Source: Hypericibacter terrae
GTDB lineage: Bacteria > Pseudomonadota > Alphaproteobacteria > Dongiales > Dongiaceae
Assembly: GCF_008728855.1 (NCBI RefSeq)
Contig: NZ_CP042906.1
Coordinates: 3,408,001 to 3,472,000, forward strand
Direction: 5' to 3'
DNA: 64,000 nt
Shown piece by piece: positions 44,232-52,949 of the stretch. Under the pieces are notes generated by a model. It was not told the origin of the DNA. It searched no databases and saw only the letters and a list, made by a program, of their open reading frames with translations. Position 1 is the first letter of the stretch. Each line of letters starts with the position of its first letter. The position numbers were made by a program, and so were the translations under genes.

Positions 44232-46655
44232 CTAGCGCTTGAGCTGCTCGGTTTTGCTGGCGAGGGCATCGATCTCGCCCTCCATCGAGCCGAGATATTT
44301 CTTCTCGGTGGCGAGAATGGCGCGGAACGCCGCGCGCTTGACCGCCGCGATATCGACCGAGGCGACGGCCCGCTCGCTGCGGGCGGCGTCATAGATGATG
44401 TCGATCAGGCGCTCGGCGCCATGCAACCGACCCCAGAGATAGTCGTTCTCGCGGTGCGGCCGGCTGAAGAAGCCGCCGAAATGACCGAAGGCGATGCCTT
44501 CCAGGACCGTCGCTCCCTCGCCTGACAGGCTGAGGGCGTCCTCGGGACTGATGCGGTCGACCCGCACCTCCTCATGCTCCTCGATGTCGCGCCATTCGGC
44601 GATCGGGAAGGTCAGCACGTCCCAGAAGGCGAAGCCGACATAATGGACGATGAGTTCGCGATGAAGCGCCGCCGACCAGTTGCTGCGAACGACGGCGGCC
44701 AGCACGCCGTCGATATAGGCATCGATCGCCGGCAGATCGAGCCCTTCGGCCAAGCGCTGCATGACCTGATCGATCGGGAATGATTTCGGCTCCGCGCCCT
44801 CGACCATGCCGCGCAAAGACTTCGCCACCGGCAGGCCGTCCACATCGCCGCTCGAGTAGCGCCGCAGTTGGTGGAGCGGCTTGTAGAATTGGCTCTTGAG
44901 CCTGTCCAATTGCGCCGAGGTCACGCCGGCGAGGGCGGGCGTGTCGAGCTGGCCGTAGAGTCGGTTGAGGCCGCGGATCAGGAAGGACAAGCGCCGGCGC
45001 CGAAAATCGACGTCATAGGCGCCGAGGAACCGGATCCAGCCCGGCCGCTTCTCGCCCGGTTCGTGCCCGACGGACACCGGGATCGCACCGTCCGGCAACC
45101 TGGCTCCCTCGCGATCGATCCAATGGGCGAGCGCCGGAGGAACCGTCGGGGCCAGCGGCGAGGTCGCGTCGATGCCGCAGGCGAGCTTCACCTGGCGTCC
45201 CAGATTCTCGACCAGCTCGGCCATCTTGAGCCGCGCATAGACCTGATAGGCGTAATGCGCCTCACGTGCGGCGACGCCGTTCGCGGCATCGCGCCATCGC
45301 CGGACCGTGTTCTCGAAATCGGCGGTGATCGGTACCTCATTGGTGACGATCGAGACCAATCGCACGATCTCGGGGCGCGCCGCGTCCAGCACATGGCGCA
45401 TCCGCTTGATGCTCTGGTTGAAGCGGCTCACCCAGGCGAGATCGTCATAGACTGGTTCGTTGCGCGGAATGTCGGAGAGCGCCGCCTTGAGGGTCGCGAT
45501 GAAACCGGGTTTCTCGCCGCCCGGCGGCGGCGGTGGCGGCTCTGGATCGGGATCGATATAGACGATGCGCCGATCGACATTGCGATAGGCCGGTTTGTTG
45601 CGGATCGATTCCACGACCGGCGCGAAGGGTTTGTTGTCGACCACGCTGCCATCGAGGAAGGAGGTGCGGAAGGGCGCCTGGTCGACATTGGCGTAGTCGA
45701 AGAAGTTGGTCGCCAGGAACTGCGCCCGCATCGGCCAATCCACGCCGCGCTCCTTCACGAAGGCGTCGAGATCCTTGAGCTGCATCGGCGGAAAGGCGCC
45801 CGGGAAGGAGGAGGTCGCGCGCGCGGCGAAGGCCAGCGCCGGCAGATTGTCCTCGCCGAAATCCGAGATCTCGGTGCCGTCGTTCCAGCGCGTGTAGTGG
45901 AACCGCAGCAGATGGCTGTGCTCGCGCTCCTGGATGACGGCCGGACTGTTGATCGCGATCGGCCGCGAATAACCGAAGAAGTCGGTCAGGGTGACCGACA
46001 GATCGAGCGCATGGCCGACCGGCAGCAGCGAGCTCTTCGCTCCCGCCAGCTCGGGCCTGCGCATCGTCTTCATTGCGTCGAACAGCAGCCCCAGGAAATG
46101 CTGGCCGTCGAAGGGCGGCTTGAACCAGCGCGAGCGCAGGAAGATCGAGAGCTTGGTTCGGATCTCGCGGTCCTTGCCCAGTGCGAAGCGCGGCATCCGG
46201 TAGGCCACCCACAGGACCGGATGCAGGATGAACTTGCTCCAGGGCCGGGCCAGATGGGACGGCGCCGTCAGCTTGACGACGTCGGCCTCGTCGATCCAGG
46301 CGCTCCGCATATGGTCGATCGCCAGGTCGTGGGCGAGCGCGCGCGCGAGGATGATGCCGTTGATGCCGCCGGCCGAGGCGCCGGCAATGCTGTCGACCAC
46401 CACGCGCAGATCGAGCTTCTCGCCGATCGCCTTGAGCAGCTCGAAATAGACGGCCTCGCTGTCGACCTCGTCGGGGATCTTGCCCTTGAGGTCGTCGAAG
46501 CGGGCCTGGTCGCGCTGGCTCCGGTCCGGGTTGGAATGGTAGAGCCGCGAGGCGCGCGCCAGCTTCAGCACCTCCTTGGTGATGCCGTGCATATAGACGG
46601 CGAGCGAGATGCCGCCATAGCAGACCAGCGCGAGGCGAAGCTCTTTTTCCTTCAA
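44232..46655 (-). CDS. patatin-like phospholipase family protein
   Basis: 807 aa. The patatin signature is at the start: RLALVCYGGISLAVYMHGI (oxyanion GGxS-like glycine loop), nucleophile serine in DSIAGASAGGINGIIL (GASAG) and the catalytic Asp in FLDGSVVDNKPFAPV. Residues beyond about 380 form a long C-terminal extension (DUF3376-like) typical of bacterial proteins of this type. It would act as a lipid acyl hydrolase, probably membrane-associated, without a signal peptide. It is monocistronic. Confidence 0.87.
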   Translation of the reverse strand: MKEKELRLALVCYGGISLAVYMHGITKEVLKLARASRLYHSNPDRSQRDQARFDDLKGKIPDEVDSEAVYFELLKAIGEKLDLRVVVDSIAGASAGGINGIILARALAHDLAIDHMRSAWIDEADVVKLTAPSHLARPWSKFILHPVLWVAYRMPRFALGKDREIRTKLSIFLRSRWFKPPFDGQHFLGLLFDAMKTMRRPELAGAKSSLLPVGHALDLSVTLTDFFGYSRPIAINSPAVIQEREHSHLLRFHYTRWNDGTEISDFGEDNLPALAFAARATSSFPGAFPPMQLKDLDAFVKERGVDWPMRAQFLATNFFDYANVDQAPFRTSFLDGSVVDNKPFAPVVESIRNKPAYRNVDRRIVYIDPDPEPPPPPPGGEKPGFIATLKAALSDIPRNEPVYDDLAWVSRFNQSIKRMRHVLDAARPEIVRLVSIVTNEVPITADFENTVRRWRDAANGVAAREAHYAYQVYARLKMAELVENLGRQVKLACGIDATSPLAPTVPPALAHWIDREGARLPDGAIPVSVGHEPGEKRPGWIRFLGAYDVDFRRRRLSFLIRGLNRLYGQLDTPALAGVTSAQLDRLKSQFYKPLHQLRRYSSGDVDGLPVAKSLRGMVEGAEPKSFPIDQVMQRLAEGLDLPAIDAYIDGVLAAVVRSNWSAALHRELIVHYVGFAFWDVLTFPIAEWRDIEEHEEVRVDRISPEDALSLSGEGATVLEGIAFGHFGGFFSRPHRENDYLWGRLHGAERLIDIIYDAARSERAVASVDIAAVKRAAFRAILATEKKYLGSMEGEIDALASKTEQLKR

Positions 46656-46794
46656 TGGCTCCCCTTGGGGCTCTCCCCGGGGGCCGCCGACAACGCCGAC
46701 TCGGGAGCCCCCTCAGACTCTATTGGAATCCGAGCAGGACCGATCTGGCAACCGGGAAGGGGAGTGGTTTGTGACGGATTGACGTCGACAGCGA

Positions 46795-46900
46795 GCGGCC
46801 CCCTCCCGCTCGCTTCGCTCGCGACCTCCCCCTCAAGGGGGGAGGTGATAACCAATCTATCCCATCCCCCCTTGAGGGGGAGGGTTAGGGAGGGGGCCGC
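46795..46900. repeat. G/C-rich repeat with perfect 13-bp terminal inverted repeats
   Basis: GCGGCCCCCTCCC at 46795-46807 is inverted at 46888-46900 (GGGAGGGGGCCGC). Inside are two more palindromic hairpins around ACCTCCCCC-TCAA-GGGGGGAGGT. It shares the CTTGAGGGGGAGGGTTAGGG motif with the element at 16856-17096. It abuts the stop codon of the second mttB-like gene and may act as its terminator. Confidence 0.7.
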
Positions 46901-48466
46901 TCAGACGTTCGAATCCGGCGAAGCCGCCTTGCGCTTCGCGATGAAGGCCAACAGCGCCTCGTCGGTCGCGGGATCGAGCGGCGGGGCTTCGTATTCTCGC
47001 AGCATGCGCTTCCACAGTTTGTTGGCGCGCTGGGCGGCGTCCTGGGCGCCTTCGGCCTCCCACTGCTCGTAGCTGTTGTTGTCGGCGATCGAGGAGCGAT
47101 AGAAGGCGGTCTCGAAATTGGCCTGGGTATGGGCGCAACCGAGGAAATGCGTGCCGGGGCCGACCTCGCGGATCGCGTCCATCGCCTGGCCGTTCTCGGA
47201 GAGATCGATGTTCTTGGCCAGCACCTGCATCATGCCGAGCTGGTCGGCATCCATGACGAACTTCTCGTAGCCCGACGCGAGGCCGCCCTCGAGCCAGCCG
47301 GCGCCATGGAGCACGAAGTTGGTGCCGCACTGCAGGGTCGGCAGCAGGGTCTGGGCGCTCTCATAGGCCGCCTGGGCATCCGGAACCTTGGAGGCGCAGA
47401 GCGAACCGCCGGTGCGGAAGGGGATCCCCAGCCGGCGCGCGAGCTGGGCCGCGGCGATACTGACCAGGGTCGGCTCGGGCGTGCCGAAGGTCGGCGCCCC
47501 CGACTGCATCGAGATCGAGCTGGCGAACACGCCGAAGATGACGGGCGCGCCCGGATTGTAGAGCTGGCAGGTGGAGGCGCCGGCCAGCACCTCGGCCAGC
47601 ACCTGGGCCAGCGTGCCTGCCGCCGTCACCGGGCTCATGGCACCCGCCAGGATGAAGGGGGTGGTGATGCAGGCCTGGTTGGCGCGGGCATAGACCTTCA
47701 TCGCGCCCAGCATCGTGCCGTCCCACACCATCGGCGAGTTGGCGTTGATGAGCGAGGTGATGACCGTGTTCTTCGCCACGAAATCGGCGCCGAACAGGAT
47801 GCGCGCCAGTTCGACCGTGTCGGCCGCGCGCTCAGGCGCCGTCACCGAGCCCATGAAGGGCTTGTCGGAGAATTTGATGTGGCTGTAGACCATGTCGAGG
47901 TGACGCTTGTTCACCGGCAGGTCCACCGGCTCGCAGACCGTCCCGCCCGAATGATGGATGGCGGGCGACATGTAGGCGAGCTTCACGAAATTGCGGAAAT
48001 CCTCGATCGTGGCATAACGGCGGCCGTCGTCGAGCGAACGGATGAAGGGCGGGCCATAGACCGGCGCGAACACCGTGGCGTCGCCGCCGATCCGCACGTT
48101 GCGGTCGGGATTGCGCGCATACTGGATATATTCGCGCGGCGCCGTCTTCTGGATGATCGTGCGGCAGAGCCCCCGCGGGAAGCGGATGCGCGTGCCTTTC
48201 ACGTCGGCGCCGGCCTGCTGCCACAGCTTGAGGGCCTCGGGCTCGTCGCGGAACTCGATGCCGGTTTCCTGCAGGATCGTGTCGGCGTTGCGCTCGATGA
48301 TCGAGAGCCCCTCCTCGTCCAGCACCGTCACCAGGGGAATCTTGCGGACGATGTAGGGGAGCTGCTCGATCTTGTGCTGGGTGCGCGCCGCGCGCCGGGC
48401 CTCGGCGCCGCCGCGCGACCGCCGTCGTTCACCCGTACCCGCCGTCTGCTCTTCAACGCCCGACAT
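46901..48466 (-). CDS. MttB/MtgB-family methyltransferase (non-pyrrolysine), copy 2
   Basis: 521 aa. Clear MttB superfamily pattern: IERNADTILQETGIEF, LINANSPMVWDGTMLGAMK, FILAGAMSPVTAAGTLAQV and VGPGTHFLGCAHTQANFETAFY. There is no in-frame amber codon. It is clearly diverged from copy 1, so the two probably differ in substrate. A long basic N-terminus (GERRRSRGGAEARRAARTQH) precedes the fold. No corrinoid-protein gene is adjacent. Likely substrate is a quaternary amine, by family and by the betaine genes nearby. Confidence 0.85.
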   Translation of the reverse strand: MSGVEEQTAGTGERRRSRGGAEARRAARTQHKIEQLPYIVRKIPLVTVLDEEGLSIIERNADTILQETGIEFRDEPEALKLWQQAGADVKGTRIRFPRGLCRTIIQKTAPREYIQYARNPDRNVRIGGDATVFAPVYGPPFIRSLDDGRRYATIEDFRNFVKLAYMSPAIHHSGGTVCEPVDLPVNKRHLDMVYSHIKFSDKPFMGSVTAPERAADTVELARILFGADFVAKNTVITSLINANSPMVWDGTMLGAMKVYARANQACITTPFILAGAMSPVTAAGTLAQVLAEVLAGASTCQLYNPGAPVIFGVFASSISMQSGAPTFGTPEPTLVSIAAAQLARRLGIPFRTGGSLCASKVPDAQAAYESAQTLLPTLQCGTNFVLHGAGWLEGGLASGYEKFVMDADQLGMMQVLAKNIDLSENGQAMDAIREVGPGTHFLGCAHTQANFETAFYRSSIADNNSYEQWEAEGAQDAAQRANKLWKRMLREYEAPPLDPATDEALLAFIAKRKAASPDSNV

Positions 48467-48916
48467 GGAGCCGCTCCTTGGTCGAAAGGCGAAAATCCGG
48501 CAGGACCGGTCCCGAGGGAGGGACTCCAGCGCCGGAAAACCGCAAATTACCGGGCTATTTCCGCCTTCGGGGCCCCGGGGGTCTTGCGGGCCAGCGACGA
48601 AGGCTGGCGCAATCGCGCCAGACGGGTCAAAGGCCCTGTTCTGCTTATGGGCGGGTGATGACGGCGGGCCACGCCCTTCTCACCGGGTTATGAACGAGCC
48701 CCGCCCGCGGCGGCGTTGACCCGGCGCGCGGCCGGGTGCCATCCTGATCGCCGGTTGGCTGAAGGCGGCGCGTTTCGAGTCCTATCACCGATCCGACGCG
48801 CTGCCGGTGGTACGGGGCGATCCTTTGCGGGATCCGGGCCCCTTCTATGGGCCCCGCTTCGCCGCCCTGGGATCGCTCTCCTGGCCTGGTCACAGCCACG
48901 AGGGAGGGCCGCCCGC
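48467..48916. other. 450-base gap without a supported gene
   Basis: It separates the second mttB-like gene from a divergent secreted-protein gene and must carry both promoters. An inverted GGGCCCC, TTCTAT, GGGCCCC hairpin can be seen near 48835-48856. An open frame extends upstream from 48917 but has no signal peptide or ribosome site there. Nothing else recognised. Confidence 0.5.
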
Positions 48917-49741
48917 ATGACCGTCGCCGTCCGCCATCGCATCCTGTTCGTCATCGCCCTGATCGCGGTCGCCATGATGACCCTGGCGAACCGCGCCGCC
49001 GCCTCGCCCCAGATCCTGGGCATCGTCGCCAGCAACGGGCAGGCCACGCCGTTGATCTGCGACCATGGCCGCAGCTGCCGCGCCCGCTTCTCCGCCTTCT
49101 GCCTGCAGCAGGACCGGCCGGCACCGTCGCAAGGCACGGCCTACCGGCTGGCCGACGCGCAGTCGCTCATCCTGGTCGTCACCCATCCCGACGGGCATGT
49201 CGAGCGGCGGCCGATCGGCGATGTCGTGCAGTTCCAAAGCCGCTTCGGCTTCACCTCGGTCGATGTCGTGCTGCCGCCCTCGCTGGGAAGCTCGCGCGGC
49301 GTCGCGAGCCTGGCACTCGAGATCGGGCCGGCCGCGACCTTGCTGCCGATCGAGGCCGTGGACGATTCCGATCCGCAGACCGCGGGCGAGATCGCCGTCG
49401 CCACCGGGCCCTTGCGCGCGGCGGCCGCGCGGCTGTTCGACCAGCCCAGCCCCGCCGCCGACGCGGCCCGCCTCACGACGGAAGCCATCAACGCTTTGCC
49501 GCCGGTGCATAGCGAATCCCGCCTCGGCCTCGAGCAACTCTGGGCCGACACCATCGCCACCGGGAAAGCCGCCGGCGCCAGCGACGAGGGCATCGCCCAG
49601 GCCAATGACATGTGGCAGAGCTGCGAGCTCGCGGTGGCCTCGCGGATGCGGCTCTCGATGCGCGAATGCATGGAAATGCGCCATACCGAGCTGATGGCAC
49701 GCACCAACCGCCAATTCTGGGACGAAACCGGCGGGTCGTAG
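48917..49741 (+). CDS. secreted protein, paralog of 49796-50596
   Basis: 274 aa from the ATG at 48917, after AGGGAGG. Signal peptide MTVAVRHRILFVIALIAVAM and following ANRAAAS. Mature features are QILGIVASNGQATPLICD, SFSAFCLQQDRP-like cysteines (ARFSAFCLQQDRPAPSQGTAY), a WQSCELAVASRMRLSMREC segment and a terminal WDETGGS. The second protein repeats this layout. Function unknown; conserved cysteines suggest disulfides in the periplasm. Confidence 0.78.
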   Translation: MTVAVRHRILFVIALIAVAMMTLANRAAASPQILGIVASNGQATPLICDHGRSCRARFSAFCLQQDRPAPSQGTAYRLADAQSLILVVTHPDGHVERRPIGDVVQFQSRFGFTSVDVVLPPSLGSSRGVASLALEIGPAATLLPIEAVDDSDPQTAGEIAVATGPLRAAAARLFDQPSPAADAARLTTEAINALPPVHSESRLGLEQLWADTIATGKAAGASDEGIAQANDMWQSCELAVASRMRLSMRECMEMRHTELMARTNRQFWDETGGS

Positions 49742-49795
49742 GCCCGCGCGACAAGCGGGCCGGCATCGCCTTCACGAAATGAGAGGAAGCCATCC

Positions 49796-50596
49796 ATGAA
49801 CCGCATCATTGCCCTGGCCGGCGCCATGCTGATCACCGGCCTCGCCGCGGGCTCGGCCCACGCCAACCCGCAAGTCCTCGGCATCGTCGCCAGCCTCGAG
49901 CCGCAGCCCATGACCTGCGACGCGGGCGGCTGCCGCGTCGAGCTCACCTCCTTCTGCCTGGAGCAGGAGCGACATAATCCGCTTCCCGGTCAGGTCTATC
50001 TGCCGATGCAGAACGCCGACATCCGCCTCGTCGGCACCCGCGCCGATGGCAGCTCGGTGACCCTGCCCGCGGCCCCCTATCTCAACTTCACCACGGCGCG
50101 CGGTTTCACCGCCCTCCAGGCAAGCATCGACCCGGCGACCTTCGAGAAGCTCGGCCTCACCAGCGCCGCGATCGTAGTGGGACAGCGGGTGTCGCTGATC
50201 CCGCAGGACGAGGCGGCCGATCCGCAACCGCATGTCGCCGAGGAGATCGCGCTCGCAACCGGCCCCAATCGCCTCACCGCGGAACAGTTCTATGACGACC
50301 ACAGCGCCAACTCGGATGCGCTGCGCCTCAGCAACGCCATGATCAATGCGCTGCCGCAGGGTTATCACCGCGAGGACAGCGACGGGCGCATCTGGAACGC
50401 GCCGCAGGTGGTTTCGCTCTCGACCAAGGTCGATCCCGCGGGCCTCGCCGAGACGGCGAAGATGCATGCCGACTGCCAGATGAAGGTCGACGTCACGCAC
50501 CATGTCGACAGCATGCGCGCCTGCATGCAGGAATCGCACGACCTGCTGTCGCTGCGGCAGAACATCGATTTGTGGGAGGCGATCGGCGGGAGCTGA
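49796..50596 (+). CDS. secreted protein, paralog of 48917-49741
   Basis: 266 aa. Signal peptide MNRIIALAGAMLITGLAAGS, ending AHA. Matches its neighbour in QVLGIVASLEPQPMTCD, LTSFCLEQERHNPLPGQVY, an EIALATGPNRL segment, a Cys-containing helix near the end (HADCQMKVDVTHHVDSMRAC) and the closing WEAIGGS. The two lie 54 bp apart in the same direction, so tandem duplication followed by divergence is likely. No function can be named. Confidence 0.78.
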   Translation: MNRIIALAGAMLITGLAAGSAHANPQVLGIVASLEPQPMTCDAGGCRVELTSFCLEQERHNPLPGQVYLPMQNADIRLVGTRADGSSVTLPAAPYLNFTTARGFTALQASIDPATFEKLGLTSAAIVVGQRVSLIPQDEAADPQPHVAEEIALATGPNRLTAEQFYDDHSANSDALRLSNAMINALPQGYHREDSDGRIWNAPQVVSLSTKVDPAGLAETAKMHADCQMKVDVTHHVDSMRACMQESHDLLSLRQNIDLWEAIGGS

Positions 50597-50747
50597 CCGG
50601 CGGCAAACTGACAAGCCTTAGGGTTGCCGCCTGAGTTTTGCGACGATATTCTTCAAGGTTCAGCCGTAAGACAGCATGAGTTGTTCTCCTGGCTGGACGC
50701 CCGCTTGTAACGGGCTTCCGAACTCAGTCATGGAGGACTGCAGAGTC

Positions 50748-51050
50748 ATGCCGGTTCAACGCGACAATCTCAATTGGCTACAGAGCTGGTACGCCATGCA
50801 GTGCAATGGTGTCTGGGAGCACAGTTGGGGGATTAAAATCGACAACATCGATAACCCCGGATGGGCGATCGATATCGACATAAGGGACACGAAGCTCGAA
50901 GGCGAGAGGCTCATCGCCACCGATGTCAATCGATCAGAGGACGATTGGTACCACGTCGTCTGCAACGGCCAAAAGTTCCATGGTGTTGGTGGCGCCCAGA
51001 ACCTTGGTGATATTCTGCAGGCCTTCAAAGAGTTCGTTGAAGGTCATTAG
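50748..51050 (+). CDS. Imm53-family immunity protein
   Basis: 100 aa from the ATG at 50748, chosen because GGAGG lies 11 bases upstream; ATGs at 50676 and 50730 lack such a site. NWLQSWYAMQCNGVWEHSWG, then KIDNIDNPGWAIDIDIRDTKL and DDWYHVVCNG, match the Imm53 pattern (WYxxQCxGxWEHxxGIxI, then DNPGW). Such proteins neutralise polymorphic toxins. No toxin gene is adjacent, so it is an orphan. G+C is clearly lower than in the neighbours, suggesting transfer. Confidence 0.8.
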   Translation: MPVQRDNLNWLQSWYAMQCNGVWEHSWGIKIDNIDNPGWAIDIDIRDTKLEGERLIATDVNRSEDDWYHVVCNGQKFHGVGGAQNLGDILQAFKEFVEGH

Positions 51051-51479
51051 ATGAGCGAGAGCGCGGTGAAGATCCTCGAAGGCGGCTGTCTCTGCGGCGC
51101 GGTGCGGTATCGCGTCGAGGGGGCGCCGATTTGGTCGGCGCATTGCCATTGCAAGGACTGCCGGCATGCGAGCGGGGCGCCGTTCGCGACCTATGCGGGG
51201 TTTGCGCCGGGAAAACTGCGCTGGACCAAGGGCAAACCGAAGACCTTCAACTCCTCGCCCGGCGTCGCCCGCAGCTTCTGCGCCACCTGCGGCTCGCCTC
51301 TCGCCTATGAGGGCGAGCGCTGGCCCGACGAGATTCATATCCATGTCGGCACGCTCGACCGTCCCGAGGCGATCCAGCCCCAGGCCCATGTCTATACGGT
51401 CCACCAGATCCCCTGGCTGAAGCTGGCTGACGGGCTGCCCAGGATTCCGATGCCGTCCAGCGAGGCGCAGAAGACATAG
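51051..51479 (+). CDS. GFA family (Mss4-like) zinc protein
   Basis: 142 aa; its ATG directly follows the stop of the Imm53 gene. Zinc-binding cysteines occur as GGCLCGAVRYRVEG, HCHCKDCRHASGAPF and SFCATCGSPLAY, which is the complete GFA/CENP-V pattern. Some members are called glutathione-dependent formaldehyde-activating enzymes, but most have no proven activity. It may help formaldehyde handling given the demethylases in the window, though this is only inference. Its last 24 bases are tandemly repeated. Confidence 0.9.
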   Translation: MSESAVKILEGGCLCGAVRYRVEGAPIWSAHCHCKDCRHASGAPFATYAGFAPGKLRWTKGKPKTFNSSPGVARSFCATCGSPLAYEGERWPDEIHIHVGTLDRPEAIQPQAHVYTVHQIPWLKLADGLPRIPMPSSEAQKT

Positions 51480-51503
51480 TCCAGCGAGGCGCAGAAGACA
51501 TAG
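51456..51503. repeat. perfect 24-bp tandem duplication across a stop codon
   Basis: The 24 bases that start TCCAGCGAGG and end AAGACATAG occur twice without change (51456-51479 and 51480-51503). The first copy contains the stop codon of the GFA gene. Likely a recent replication slip; the protein is unchanged. Confidence 0.9.
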
Positions 51504-51580
51504 TCCCGCAGCGGCCCGCCCGGCAAACGACGTTCCTGCGGCATGAAGCGCCTGCCCGACGACATCGCGGCCACCATAAA

Positions 51581-52801
51581 TCAGAGCTGCGATTCTGACG
51601 CCAGGCTCGGATCGAGGTCGATCGCCTTCTGGATGTCAGCCCTGGCACGATCGTCCTGCCCCATACGGTGATAGATCCGTCCCCGCTCCAGATAGGCATT
51701 CACATTCTCGGCGTCGAGCTCGATCGCCCGGTTCAAGTCGACCAATCCGCGGCCATGATTTCCGGACAGCGAATAGGCGATGCCGCGATTGATATAGGCT
51801 GGCACCAGCGCAGGGTCGGCGTCGATCGCGCGATCATAGTCGGCGATCGCCGCGTCATATCTTTCGGTCCGCGCATAGAGGTTGCCGCGATTGACATAGG
51901 CGTCCGCGTAGCCCGGATCTAGCCGGAGCGCCTCCTCGTAATCGGCCGGCGCCCGCGCATCGTCGCCCGTACGACCCACGGCAACACCTCGGTTGAAATA
52001 GGTCGATGCATCGCGTTCCCCGAGACGGATGGCCTCGTCCAGATCCGCAATGGCCTTGTAGGAGCGGCCCATGCCCAGGAAGAGGAGGCCCCGGCTGGTG
52101 AAGTTCTTGCCGTCCGTGGGATCCAGCAGGATCGCTTCGTCATAGTCGGCCAGCGCCTTCTGCGCCTTGCCCCAGCCGGCAAAGGCGTCGCCGCGCTTGC
52201 GATAGGCGACCGACAGGTCGGGATAGAGATCGATCGCCCGCGTCAGATCCTCGACCGCCCGATCGTAGCGGCCTTGCTTGGCGAGGGCATCGCCGCGATA
52301 GAGATAGATGTTGCCATAGCCGGGATCGAGCTGCAGGGCACGATCGAAATCGGCCATCGCAAGATCGAACTCGCCCTTGTCCCCATAGGCGAGCCCGCGG
52401 CTGCCATAGGCATGGGCCTGGGTCGGGTCGAGGCGGATCGCCTCGTCGAAGTCGCTCAGAGCTTTATCATAGTCGCCGCCGTCCGCCAGAAGGAGACCGC
52501 GACGCAGATGGATGACGGGATCATCGGGCGCGAGCCCGACCGCGTGGTCGAGATCCGCGAGCGCGCCGGCCCGGTTGCCGGCGTCTGAATAGGCACTTGC
52601 GCGCGCCACCAGGACTTCCGTCAGCGTCGTATTGTCGAGCGCGTCCGCCTGGATGAGGCGCGTGCAGGCCGCAAGCTGCGTCTCCGGCCGGCGCCCGCCC
52701 TCGCGGCAGAGGTCGAGATCGGAAGCATGGACTACCGTCGACAAAGTCATGAAACAGAAGGCCAGCCCGATGATGCGGACCACAGGCGCTGATGACAGCA
52801 T
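51581..52801 (-). CDS. secreted TPR-repeat protein
   Basis: 406 aa from the ATG at 52801, because AAGGAG lies seven bases upstream; an in-frame ATG at 52822 is less well placed. Signal peptide core VVRIIGLAFCFMTLS with HAS cleavage. About ten TPR units follow, with repeats like AIRLDPTQAHAYGSRGLAYGD and ALQLDPGYGNIYLYRGDALA (each near 34 residues). It is a periplasmic scaffold for protein-protein contacts. It is convergent with the GFA gene. Confidence 0.88.
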   Translation of the reverse strand: MLSSAPVVRIIGLAFCFMTLSTVVHASDLDLCREGGRRPETQLAACTRLIQADALDNTTLTEVLVARASAYSDAGNRAGALADLDHAVGLAPDDPVIHLRRGLLLADGGDYDKALSDFDEAIRLDPTQAHAYGSRGLAYGDKGEFDLAMADFDRALQLDPGYGNIYLYRGDALAKQGRYDRAVEDLTRAIDLYPDLSVAYRKRGDAFAGWGKAQKALADYDEAILLDPTDGKNFTSRGLLFLGMGRSYKAIADLDEAIRLGERDASTYFNRGVAVGRTGDDARAPADYEEALRLDPGYADAYVNRGNLYARTERYDAAIADYDRAIDADPALVPAYINRGIAYSLSGNHGRGLVDLNRAIELDAENVNAYLERGRIYHRMGQDDRARADIQKAIDLDPSLASESQL

Positions 52802-52949
52802 CGAAGGTCTCCTTCGCGCCATGGTAGCGCAGGCACCGATCCGCTCACAATTCGAAGCGGCAGGGCGCGATCCTCGACAGCCGGCCTGTGGCCCGCTTCC
52901 GCCACCCATGATAAAATCCCCTTCTTTCTCGGGCGATGGAGCAAGGCCC

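Noticed and set aside
51051-51479. GFA gene as part of a formaldehyde detoxification operon with sox genes
   Set aside because: It is 8 kb from soxG, next to an immunity gene, and most GFA proteins have no proven formaldehyde role.
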